Of a stretch of 64,000 bases of DNA, positions 32,983-44,376 are shown piece by piece. Both the position numbers and the translations under genes were made by a program. This stretch comes from Panagrolaimus kolymaensis (taxonomy: Eukaryota; Nematoda; Chromadorea; Rhabditida; Panagrolaimidae), in NCBI GenBank assembly GCA_028622995.1, contig JAJQJQ010000015.1, forward strand, positions 4,092,001-4,156,000. Direction: 5' to 3'. The first letter of the stretch is position 1. Every line of letters begins with the position of its first letter. The notes beneath the pieces are model-generated. The model was given only the letters and a program-made list of their open reading frames with translations. It was not told where the DNA came from and did not search any database.

Positions 32983-35295
32983 TTATAATTCATTTCTAAT
33001 TTTTGAAAAAGCTTTTTGTAACACTGGAACCATTCTTTCAGCTCCAATGGGTGAAAGATGAGCATTATCACAATAAAGTGATAATTTAGATTTTTTGTCA
33101 TACAAATAAAATTTTCTATTTTCTTTAAAAGCATTTCTCATTTCAATTGGTTCACATTTGGGGCAATCTTTCATTGCTGCTTTTATTTTTTCCCATCCTG
33201 GATCCACTTCAGCTTTAACTTTCTGAAAATATACACTTTTAAAATTCTGTTGTTCAGAATCTCTCACCTTCATTGATTGCACCCATTTACTTATATCTTT
33301 TCCTTGGGCAATGGCTTTAGCCAAAGTGGTGGCAGGATTATATCCAATCGTTGGATGAGGTTCAATATGGAATATTTTTTTAGTGAATGGAGACCAAAGT
33401 TGAAAATATTCTGCCAATCTTTTCACAACTGAATCAGTTGTAAGATTTTTGGATGCTTTTTTAAAATTATCATTACCACTCAACCTGAAATCGTTTTATA
33501 ATCATTAAAATATTTTTCCTATTTTTTAAAATCAACTTTTCTGTTATAATTAAAACATCCGGTTTTAATTTCTCCAAAAATTTCACCGTTTTATTCATAA
33601 TTTCATCACATTGCCAATAACGTTCGTATCCTTTATTAAAAGATTCAAAAGTCAAACACGCGGGTCTTGCAGCAAAATATAATTTTTTATAATCATTCTT
33701 GAAAGCTTTTTTAATTGCATAAAGCTGTCGTAAAGCAAAACTATTTCCCGTGAAAAATATTGTTACATTTCCACTTCCTTCAAATGAACAAAAATAAGCG
33801 CCTATTTTTTTAGGTTTCGGAGCAACTTCCAACATTATTGGATCCCAATTACATTCCTTGGAGATTGGAAGGTTTTTGCATTCCTTAGCAATCTCTTGAT
33901 TTTTCGCTATTGCTGGATCGGCGACGTGCTGAAAAACATTTAAAAAATAAGAACATGCCTGTTGCCAAGAAAGTTTATCAACAAAAAGCTTTTCGTATTT
34001 TTGACATATATAATACTTACAGAAAAACCAAGTCCATGAGTTTGAGATAATAAAATGGCGGAAAATATGTAAAATAAAACGGTTATGAAAAATACAATTT
34101 TTGATGATTGATGTAAAATAATTTTTTCGAAACAATGATATTGAATTATTGTTGGAAGAATAATAATTCCAAGAATTTGCCATAGATCTTAAAAAGAATC
34201 TGATCCAAAAATTTGTAAATTTGTAACTAACTAACCTAATTCTTCGAACCATCCTTGATATTTGAATAAAATAATTATGGGCCAATGAAGCAAATAAATG
34301 GGATAAGAAATATCGCCTATGTAAATTCCAATTTTTTTAAAGATATTAAATCTGCCATCTGGAGTTGAGCCATAACCATAAAATATTGCTAATCCACTAA
34401 GAATAATAGAAAAAAGCCTAATACCCGCAACATAAAAATAATGTTCAGAAAGTTGAGGCATAAAACAAACACCCAAGAGTGCAATGAAAATAAATAAATT
34501 CGGATTAAATGACGCATTTTCACGAACGGTTTTTGTTATTTTTACTGCTTCCAAATCTTCATCAAATTCAGAAGTTAGACTTGCTTCTTCAGGAATTGGA
34601 GAATAAACTTTTGTATTTTTATTTTTTTGATAATAAAAAACAATGGTTCCCATAAAAAATTGCCAAATTCTCGAAAAAATTAACCCAAAACTCAAAGTTG
34701 GAAATGGAATAAAAGTTTGAAATAAAAAACTTGAAATAAAAATAATTATTGTTGGAATTAAAGGATTTTTATTTGAAGAAATTGGAATAATTAAAAATGG
34801 AGCCAAAAAATAATATTGTATTTCCAAAGACAACGACCAAGTATGCAACAAAAATTTATATTCACTCACAAGTTTGAAATATGTTTCTTTTTCAAAAATG
34901 CTTTGAAAATTTGTCGCGAAACTCATCGCCCAAATTGCATCCATTTTAAGGAAATCATAATCTGTTGAAATAAGAAAAAATGAAGTAGTAAATAAAGTTA
35001 ATAAAATATCCAAAAGATATACAGGTAATAATCTTTTTAATCGACGTTCATAAAATTGAAGAGATGACTTCATCGTTAAATATTTTCCATCAAGTATGGA
35101 TGTCATCAAATATCCAGATATAACAAAGAAACTAAAATATTTTTCACTAAATTTTAGGGTTAAAAACACAAACATATCAACTCCAAGATAACCTTGTGGA
35201 ACATAATTTGGACGTAAATGAAATCCCAAAACTGCAACAATTGCAACAGCTCGAAGAATTTGAATATCACAGTTTTTATCCTTTTTAGCCTTCAT
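32983..35295 (-). CDS. OAC-type acyltransferase (acyltransferase-3 + SGNH), intact copy
   Basis: Five exons: 35295-35174, 35131-34236, 34187-34021, 33928-33537, 33484-32983; 692 aa. A membrane O-acyltransferase of the nematode oac type. Seen: ILRAVAIVAVLGFH (catalytic-type His); GVDIFFVISGYL once the first intron is removed; HTWSLSLEIQ; about ten hydrophobic segments; then a lumenal SGNH domain with FFTGNS, ARPACLTFE, PKCEPIEM and CDNAHLSP (Asp/His pair). Intron 1 is only 42 nt, stop-free and a multiple of three; comparison with the paralogue at 11662-15050 shows it should be removed. This gene is the reference that shows how the other copy was interrupted. Confidence 0.9.
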
Positions 35296-36209
35296 TTCAT
35301 CGCCATAAAAATTTTACAAATGAAGCAAACTAAAGTTTTTTTTAATTTTAAAAGTAATTTTTTCATAATGGTTGAATATTCAATGACGTTTTTAATATAT
35401 TCTAAAAACAACTATATTAAAAACAGACAAAATATATTTATATTAGTTTTTTTTCGTTAGTTATAATTTTTTGAAGCTTATGTAAATATATTTTTAAATC
35501 TGCAACGATAAAGGCTCATCGCACTTTTAAATGGAGTTTATTTGATTTTTTCAAACTTAAAATAAACGTTAAATTTTTTTGAAAAGCTTTCAAGCTTTTG
35601 TTTTTCCCTTTTTTGACGAAGAACAAAAAAATGTTACATAATTCCTAATTGATTCATGACAACAACAGTTGTTTTCGTATTTACATAAAATAAAAGAAAA
35701 ATGTTTTCATTGTTCAAAAAAAAATATTTTAAAAATAATGATAAAGTCGTTTTTTAAAATGCACAAGGTGTAATAAGAATTAATTAGAGACTGGTGTTTA
35801 GGTGATATGAAAAAATTTATAATTAATTGAAGCGAATTATTGTTGCTTTTATTTTTTGTGGTAATAAAGATCCAACAAAATAAAGAATTATTTTTCTTGA
35901 AGGAATTGACAAAAATTTGGTGGTAGACTTTTTTGTTACCAAACCAACTTAATATTTAAATTTTTCTAAATGTTTGGAAGACTGGCAATGATATCAAAAT
36001 TTTCTTTGAAAAAAATAAGTGAACGACGACAACCGACAAACATTTCTTTTCCACCTTTTTGTGCGTTATCTTTTCATTTCTCCTCTCTTTTTTTTATAAT
36101 TCTTTGGTTAAAAAAGAAAAAGAGAAAAATGAGCAATAAAAAAAAGCCCCACCGCATCCTCTACTATTTTATATTTTGATTGAAAACGAATGAAAAAGAA
36201 ATCATCTTC
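35296..36209. other. intergenic, no gene seen
   Basis: 5' flank of the OAC gene and upstream region of the SL RNA gene. AT-rich; small ORFs only. Confidence 0.55.
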
Positions 36210-36325
36210 GGTTTAATTACCCAAAGTTTGAGGTAATAATTAAATTCCAGCTCTTTCATATAAAAGTGGCTTTGGAAAAATTAAAATAAATTTTGGAAAG
36301 TTTTGCTTTAAAAAAGTGAAACAAA
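36210..36325 (+). ncRNA. spliced leader (SL1-type) RNA gene
   Basis: The 23-nt exon at 36210-36232 matches nematode SL1 (GGTTTAATTACCCAAGTTTGAG) except for one extra A, giving CCCAAAG. It is followed at once by the donor GGTAATAAT. Downstream come an imperfect stem (CCAGCTCTTT with AAAGTGGCTTTGG), an Sm site AAATTTTGG at 36288-36296, and a 10-bp stem-loop 36300-36309/36313-36322 (GTTTTGCTTT with AAAGTGAAAC, two wobble pairs), the order found in SL RNAs. The 3' end is approximate. It donates the leader to mRNAs during trans-splicing. Confidence 0.93.
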
Positions 36326-36401
36326 AATATTTATAAAACCAGTTGATTTCAATAACAGAAGTAATTATTTGAATTTTGGAAGATGAAAAAAAATGAAAAA
36401 A

Positions 36402-36519
36402 GCTTGGAGCACTCGAGATTCCCAGGAGGTCTCCCATCCAAGTACTAATCGAGCCCAGCAGTGCTTAACTTGCCAGATCGGACGGGATGGCGTGCTTTCA
36501 CTGCGGTATGACCCCAAGC
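36402..36519 (-). rRNA. 5S ribosomal RNA
   Basis: 118 nt on the minus strand. It contains the universal nematode 5S core (CACGCCATCCCGTCCGATCT, GCAAGTTAAGC, TAGTACTTGGATGGGAGAC) with terminal complementarity GCTTGGGG/CTCCAAGC. Immediately downstream in the transcription direction are T runs (minus-strand TTTTTTCATTTTTTTT), a pol III terminator. It is convergent with the SL RNA gene, the 3' ends about 76 bp apart. Confidence 0.97.
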
Positions 36520-37372
36520 GAATGACTCTCTTTTTGTGTTGCTCATATACCAAATGAACACCAAAAAAGGAAAAAAAAAGAATGAAAGAAAATAAAAGTG
36601 ACGACACAAAAGGTGCATTTTTTAAAAGATATATAAACACCACGCAGTTTGTATCGATCAGAATCAATTTTTTTTTTGAATTGTGTCTTTCAAGTTTGTC
36701 TTTAATTTAATTAAGTATGTTTAATTTTCAAATGTGCTTTCGTTATTAAATTTATATGTTTTAGTAACTAAAATAAAGGCTTTTTAATCTTAATGTTTAT
36801 TTTAAGAATTTATCTATTCTTTGAAATGAAAAAAAGTAATAAATTTTACAAAAAACAATTCTTACAATAACTTTTAATAAATCAAAGTTCAATGAGGGGT
36901 GATACTTGGAAAATTGTTGCATTTATATTTTTTTTTTACTGAAGCAATGATCTAAGAAAAATAGCAGCAAGGCTTTTTCTTCTTAAAACAAATATTTTCT
37001 TTTCTTTTTGAATAATTATCCCACACTAAATAAACTCTCTAAAGAAAATATTAAAATACATTCATTCAAAAGAAAAGTGTGCATTCAAATAACAAAACAA
37101 AATAGAAGAGTGCCAAATAAAAAAAATTTTTCATTCCTTAAAAAAAATTAAAATAATAAAAAAGAATTTTTGTTTCCATTTTTAGGCGTCTTTTGTTTTT
37201 CTTTCTTTTTATTTGCGCTTCGACGAAATTAGCATACGTCGTCGAGCCGAAAGCTCTTATAAAAGGAAGATTAATTCTTTAACTTTTTTTAAACAAACAT
37301 CAAAGTTTTTTGACCTTCAAATTAAATTTTTGGTGAAAAAAAATTTGATCTTCAAGAAAAAGAAAAAAAAAG
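36520..37372. other. intergenic; 5' flank of 5S and srt-like gene
   Basis: TATAAAAG at 37258-37265, about 110 nt before the receptor ATG, is a possible TATA box. No gene is seen otherwise. Confidence 0.45.
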
Positions 37373-38958
37373 ATGGATTATGTTTTATGGAAGCGATCAG
37401 AATTTAATCAACTTTATAATTGTTCTTTTATTAACATTGAAGAGAATCCACTTGAAAATCGCCAACATAATTTTATTGGAATGTCTTTAATTATTTTTTT
37501 CATAGTTTTTGAATGTTTATATATTCCATCAATTTTGGTTATGAGAAAGCCATCATTTTATGGGCAAGCTTGTTATAAAATTATGCATTTTATTGGTATT
37601 GTTGATGTCCTCTCTCTTTGTGCTAATGCCCTCACAACTGGAATATTTTGCATGATTGGAGCGGTTTATTGCACATTTCCTTCGTTGATTTATGGAATTG
37701 GTTGCATTGGATTAGGTAGAATTTTTTTTCATAAAATTAATTTTTTTTTGATTTTTATTAAGAATAAAGTATTTGGACCAAAACTTTTTTACCAATTTTT
37801 TTGATATGTCCTGACTTAATATTTTTAGGTCTTTGGATTGCTCAAAGTGATGCAGGCATTATCCTTGCTCTTAATCGTTGCCTTGAAATGTATGATCCTT
37901 TGCTTTGTGCTCAACTTTTTAAAGGCAAAAAAACATATTTTTGGCTTGCTATTCCTTTTTTTCATGCCATCACTGTTGGATTCTTTACAAAGCCACCACT
38001 CTTTAGTGGATTGTATATGTCATGGTTTTTTAATCCATATATTGGATATTATGATGATGTTGATAATAAGGTTATTTCTTAACTAACTTTCATAAATAAA
38101 AACTGAATTTTTTAGTACGTTAACATTTGGCATACTATCAATAATATCACTGTGGTCCTTGCCCTTTCTGTTTTATATACAGTGTTTTTGATTATATTAA
38201 TCAAACGTACAAGCCTCATTCAAGGTTCGACGAGAACTGATTCACAAAGACAAGTAAGTCACATAATTTTTTTTGTGACAACTTTCTTTTTAATTTCCCT
38301 TCACTGACAACCAAAAACAAAATAAACCAAAAAATAAAGAAAATAAAAGTTTTTTTATGTTTCAAATTTTTTTTGTCGCAAAAATGAATCACAAAATATA
38401 AGAAAAAAATATGGAAGGAAAATCAAAAGTCATTTTAAGTTCGAAATTTTTTTAAGGTTAGAAATTAATTTTATGCTGCTTTTCTTTGTGTTTCTATAAA
38501 GCGCTTACGTTATTCTAAAATAATATGAACAACTCCTTTTTTCGAGATAAATAAGAGCAGCCATTAATGAGCCAACCCATTTTCAAATATTTTTTTTATT
38601 GGATGGCTGTAAACTAACCACTAAGACGTTGGCTCTCTTACTGTATCCAGCTAAAAGAAAATGCCACGTATAATTTTTTTAGACATTTATTCAAGTATTT
38701 ATTATTTGTCTATTTAACGCAGCCGCAGCTGCAATATATCTTTTTGAACAATATATTGCTGTTTCACCTGCTATCATCCTTGCGGGTTCCATTTCATGGG
38801 TTTTTGCTCATGGAAGTCCAGCAATCATTTATTTACTTATGAATCGATCAATACGAAATTATATTCGTCGAGAAATTGGTTTGGATGATAAAGTGGCGGC
38901 AGGCACAACTTCATTTGCTAATCGAATGATTAATTCAGACAAATTATCCAAGTTTTAA
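37373..38958 (+). CDS. srt-like seven-transmembrane chemoreceptor, copy 1
   Basis: Four exons: 37373-37715, 37829-38070, 38116-38253, 38683-38958; 332 aa. Likely a plasma-membrane GPCR of the nematode srt class. Seen: an N-terminal YNCSF motif; then [18 protein letters not shown] (TM1), [16 protein letters not shown] (TM2), [17 protein letters not shown] (TM3 and its cytoplasmic end), [11 protein letters not shown], and a final exon with TM6-7 ending [15 protein letters not shown]. Exon lengths 1-3 (343, 242, 138 nt) equal those of copy 2. Intron 3 is 429 nt, against 178 nt in copy 2, and holds an 8-bp inverted repeat. Confidence 0.88.
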
Positions 38959-39703
38959 AATTAGCTTGCAATTGAAACAAAAAACTTTGATTTCATTTTT
39001 TAAATTTTTTCCCCATAATTTTATTATTGCGTATTTAATTTTATTATCAAAAAAATAAATGTATTTAAATTTGTCTTTTTTTAAAAAATGTTTGTCAATA
39101 AAAAAGCTTTTTTTTCTCTGAATTTACTGTCATGTCATTTTCATATGCAAAAAAAAAACACTCAAAGGTACGTATAACATATGTAAACCCTTGTGAGTAC
39201 ACCATTAATTTTTTGTAGTTTCTCATTCTGTACAAATTAAATAATATACGAAAATTAAAAAATTATTGAAAGTGAAAACAAAAATGGTTGATATTGGTTT
39301 TGCAGAATCAGAACTACATTTTTTTATTCGTCACAAAAAATATGTTTTCTGTGAAACAGTTACAAGAACTTCGTTGTTTTTTTATATTTTCAAAAAGTAT
39401 GGGTGAAACATGTGAAAACGTTGTTTTTGTCATAAATCAACAGTGTTAATAAATTTTATTACGTAAATTAATACAACAAAAACAAGAAAGTGATATTATT
39501 AAGAAAAAATTCAATGTCAATTTCAAACATGAATAGAGTAATAAAATAAAAATAACTAGAGACAAGTAAAATAAATAATCGGTAACAACAGCGCACGATA
39601 ATATGAAAATTACTTTTATCAAAGGTTTAAAAATACTTTCTCGGTAAAATTTGGAGTGTTTAACTCCGCTTAAATTATTATTATAAATAAAAATGTTTTT
39701 TTT
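38959..39703. other. convergent 3' flanks of two srt-like genes
   Basis: AT-rich sequence with AATAAA sites; no gene is seen. Confidence 0.55.
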
Positions 39704-41219
39704 TTATAAAACCGGAGGAAGATCGGCTGCTGCCTGATTTGGATCGGAATGGGGTGAAGAAGAATGTGAAAACTTTGAAATACTTTGAGCAAATGACATA
39801 TTATTTGCTTTGATTGTGCTTACATGTGTTGTCGTTGCTGCACCTCCTCCTCCAATTCCAATTTGACGTTTAATATAATTTCGAATGGTTCGATTCATAA
39901 CGAGATAAATAATCGATGGACATCCATGTGCAAACAACCAACAATAAGAACCCAATAAAATAACGAAATTTGAAACAGGAAAAAATTGTTCATAAATATA
40001 AACTGCGGCTGCTATGGCATTAATCACACAAATAATAAAAACTTGAAGAAAGGACTAAAAAAATATATAAAGACAATCAAAACGGGTAATAAGAAAATTA
40101 AAAATTATGTCGTTTAAAAATCGGGTAAAAATTTTAATAGCTTATTTATTTCCTTTTATTTATTTTTTTCTTCGATCGCAAAAATTTTGTTTTGAAAAGA
40201 GATAGTTTTGATGCGTGAGAAAAAATACTTACTTGTCTTTGAGATTCAGTTCTTGAGGAACTTTGAATAAGTCGGGATCTTTTAATTAGAATTAAAAGAA
40301 AAATTGTGTATAATAAAGTCAAAACTACCAATACCGTAATATTATGTGTCGTGTGTAAAACATTTGGATACTAAAATTCAAAGATGTTTTAAACTTTTTA
40401 AAACTTTGGGTAAATTTACTCTCGTGCCATAATCTTCAAAATATCCAACATGGGGATTAAAAAACCATGAAAGATGAATACCATTGAAAAGTACGGGTTT
40501 GGTAAAAATAATAAAATAAGAAGAGTGGAGAATGGGAATTAAAAGCCAAACATAAGTTTTCTCTTTATAAAAGAATTTCGCACAAAGTTGAGGATCATAC
40601 ATTTCAAGGCATCGATTTAAAGCTAGAATCATGCCAGCATCACTTTGAGCTGCCCATAAACCTAAAAAATTAGAATATTTATTTTGGGTTTTTTATGCCG
40701 AAACGAAAATTGGAGAAAATCTTGAAAATCCCAATTTCTACATGCAAATTTTTAAACTTTGACGAAGGTTTCGCATTTTTTAGGGAAATGTCAAAACAAA
40801 TAATCAATACAAAACCGAAATACTTGAATTGGGTTTTATGACTTTCTCAAAAACTAATAATAAATTTCACACTTACCCAATCCCATGGAACCAAGTAAAT
40901 AAATCCAATTAGGATGTGAACAAAAAACCGATCCAATTATAGCAAAAATTCCAGTGCTCAATCCATTTACAAACATACACAAAACATCCGTGAATCCAAT
41001 AAATAACATAATTTTATAACACGGTTGATGAAAGAATGTTTTCTTTCGCATTACCAAAAGCGAAGGAATATATAAAATTTCAAAAACAAAAAATAAGATA
41101 ACAAAAGAAATCCCAATTAAAAAATGTTGTCGTTTCTCGATGGGTACAATAGAAACATCATAAAACGAGCAATTATAAAATTGAGAATATTCTGAATGCT
41201 TCCAAAAATAATATTCCAT
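39704..41219 (-). CDS. srt-like seven-transmembrane chemoreceptor, copy 2
   Basis: Four exons: 41219-40877, 40661-40420, 40370-40233, 40054-39704; 357 aa. A tail-to-tail paralogue of copy 1 with the same intron positions and the same first three exon lengths. Shared motifs: [79 protein letters not shown]. It differs by a longer cytoplasmic tail (Gly-, Thr- and Ser-rich, ending ADLPPVL). Inferred role: chemosensory receptor. Confidence 0.88.
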
Positions 41220-41908
41220 ATTTTTGTTGTTTAATAATTTTTAAAGAAAGTAAAAATATTAAAATTTAAGAAGCTTTTTAAAGGATTTTTTATGGATGCA
41301 AAATAAAAGAAGGATGCGTAAATCCATTTTTAAAGATTCTTATTCATAAAAAAAATGTACGACGCCATTCCGGACAAAGTCAAAAGAAAAAAAGGTAGCT
41401 TACGTAGTCTCATAAATTTTCAAAAATCAAACACGTAAAAAATCTTTTGTTTTTAAATATTTCTTTTAAAGTCAAAATGAAAAGTAAAAGTATTTTTAAA
41501 TAAAAAAAGTAATTTTAAAATTTTCTTTGAATAAAAAAGTCATCGTCAACTTTAAAAAAAATATTATAAACAAAATAGAAAAAAATATAAGCTTATTTTG
41601 AAGTATGTACTCTAATATTTTGCAATAAAACAAAGAGGAAATGCGTCAATTTTATATTTAAAAAATTTCTCAACCAAATTAACTTTTTTGTAAAGAATTT
41701 TATAATCCAAAAATATTTTGATATAAAAAGTTAGTGTCTTCTCAAATTCGAAGTAAATTCTTCTAAAAAAATATCGTTTTGTCTTAGACGAAACAAAACT
41801 TTTTATTTGATTCATACAAAAAATTTTACTTTAAAAAATTATAAGCTACTTTTAAAAAGAAATCATTAAGAAATTTAAAAAATGCTTGTTTTTTTATTTA
41901 ATTTATTA
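41220..41908. other. intergenic, no gene seen
   Basis: 5' flank of srt-like copy 2 and 3' flank of the BTB gene. The minus ORF at 41612-41815 is compositional. Confidence 0.55.
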
Positions 41909-43534
41909 TTATTCAATCAAATCGAGTTTACAACCATTTTCAAAAGAAAAGCTTTCATCTTCAGGAAATACTTTGGCAATTATTACATCTTTAACACCAT
42001 TGTTTGATCTAATATCGTCCATATAATAGTCTCTATTCTCATAGCCAGGGCGCTGGCGTTCTGGCAAATATTTAATTCCAAGCATTCCATTTATGTTACG
42101 AATCAAATATATTTTTGACTCTTTTTCCGTGGGGCTAATATTTATTTGAGATGTCATGTCATTGAATCTGTAATAATTCCAATAACATGAAATAGTCTGG
42201 CCATAAGGAGCGGCCCAACTTTGATTATTTTTGTATTGTTGCAAAACTCTTATGACATTTTCGTCTTTTATAAAAGCAAAAGCCTTTTTGCTGTTTCTGT
42301 CAGTTAATTCAATTTGACAACCTGAAAAATATTTTACAGTATGATAGAAAAAGCAAAAAAAATTACTTACCACCTCGACGTTTATTAGAGTATCGGCTGG
42401 TGCGCGGAGGAAATAATTGTTGATTTGCATGATTTACACGACCTTGATTTACATGATTTGCAAATGCAGTGGCATCACATAATACTTTACCCAATTCATC
42501 AAAAGATGAAAAAAGGTAACCTTTTGGAACTAAAGAATTGAATTTTATTAATTACTTGGGTCATACTTGGCTGGCCTCTTACCAACATAATTATGTAAGA
42601 AGTTAAGGTTCATGACAGGGAAACGAATAAATGGGAGAATATCATCCAACTCTTCTTTAACCATATCTTGCGTGATTTGAAGATTTTGATTTCCAAGTTT
42701 AATTTCACATAAATGTAATCCCCAAGTATAAACCTAAAATTTATAATGCAGCTAAATAACAACAACAAAAAAAAACGTTTTTACAGCTTTAAAAAGGTCT
42801 TCTTCTGTAATTGCAAGATTTTCCATTTGAACAATATCCAAAATTGTTTCTTTTTTAACATTAAAAAAATGTTTGCTTTGCAACAAATCATAGGTGTTCG
42901 CCATAATAAATTCAGATATCTTTTCACAAGCCATTTCCAAAGAATAAAGTTTAAGATTTTCATAAATTCTAAAGACGCTTTCCATCGTTGGTTGAGTGTT
43001 GGTTAAAAATTTATCACATTTTTCTTTTAAAAGTGTTACTCCGTAAGATTCAGCCAAATCAACCAAACTCATAACATTAGTATAATTTACTTTACATTGT
43101 CCAAGATAAAGGTAGGTGAGAAATTCTTTGAAATCTTCATAAGAGTGTCCGGTAATTGGAATCGGTTCCTTAGTGGCCCAAGATCCAAACAACATAGCTT
43201 GAAATGTTTCAGAAGCAGACCATAAAATAAATGAATGAGCAAAAAGTTTCTAAAAAGTTTCATTTTAGGGTTAACTAAATAAATGTCAGGAGATTTTGGC
43301 TTTAAAATATCTTACTTTGCTTCCAAACTGAAAAGTTACATCATAATGTCCAACTCGATCATCTTGAAGGTTAAAAATTGAAAAACGTTGTAATGAAAGT
43401 TCAACCGCGTCATTATCTCCAATATTATAATCAAAGGGCTGTTGCGGAGATTGGTTAATGACTGAAGGTTGCAACGATGACTTTTTTGATTTATTAAGCT
43501 TTTGTGAATGCATCCTTAAACTGTTGTTTTTCAT
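41909..43534 (-). CDS. BTB-BACK domain protein
   Basis: Five exons: 43534-43316, 43249-42785, 42733-42583, 42529-42371, 42321-41909; 468 aa. Likely a CUL3-type substrate adaptor. Seen: VGHYDVTFQFGSK then KLFAHSFILWSASETFQAML (BTB, split by intron 1), YEDFKEFLTYLYLG, then a BACK region (CDKFLTNTQPTMESVFRIYENLKLY shortened here: helices with LLQSKHF, TILDIVQMENL, EDLFKA/VYTWG). The C-terminus is a distinct domain with KVIIAKVFPEDESF-like end and an Asn/His-rich stretch near FANHVNQ. The ATG at 43532-43534 is chosen because the longer ORF upstream has no ATG. Confidence 0.82.
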
Positions 43535-44376
43535 TTGTGAAAAAATATAAGAATGAAATAAACTCCAACTAGCAAATACATGCAGCAAAAAACGAAGAAG
43601 AAAAAAATTGTCAAATATAAAAAAGCTTTTGAATAAGTTTATTTTGTTTACATGTGTTTGTGATAGATACTAGCCACCACCATCTCAACGATTTTATCAG
43701 CAATCTTCCATTTTCCGTCCACCCAAATAACATTATTCAATTTTTAAAAAGACCAAATTTTTTGCATAAGAAAGACGACCACCTTTTCATTCTTTTTTTT
43801 GTTGTTGCGTATTTTTTCATACTTTTGATGATAGCAACAAAGCAAATAAAGTAATAATAATAATGTATGCAAATTATCCACAAGTCGACTTTCCAAAATA
43901 TAATTTATTAGAGGGGAAGAGACTCCTCTACTTTTGCTTTTGCTCGAGCGCTGAGTTTTTTAACTCAATTATCTTCAGATTTTTAAATTCAAGCAAAACT
44001 ATTTATTAGTTTCATCGTTTTCAAAAAAAAATTAAGAAAATTTCCTTTTTTAAACTTTTTTTTGCTTGAATTTTTTATTTCAACACAAAATTTCGTTTTG
44101 TCTTGGAAAAACATCAAACATAAACAACCATGGTGACTTTATAAATTTTATGCTTTACAAACAATACTTAGGAGTGGTCCATAATAAATATTAAGAAAAA
44201 AACACATTTAGTTTCTTTTCTTTAAAATTTTAAAAAAAAATTTTGATTAAAAAATAAAAAAGAAATATTAGCAAAACATTTTTCTAATTTTTTGTTGTTG
44301 AAAAATGTCTGTTGTTTCCTAGCATATAATAAACATATTTTTTTTTATTTTTGCTTTTTTTTCATAAAAAAAAGTT
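43535..44376. other. intergenic, divergent promoter region
   Basis: Between the BTB gene and the GT10 gene; no supported gene. Confidence 0.5.

Noticed and set aside
43535..43588. Longer N-terminus for the BTB gene
   Set aside because: The upstream part of the open frame has no ATG; it begins with TTG.
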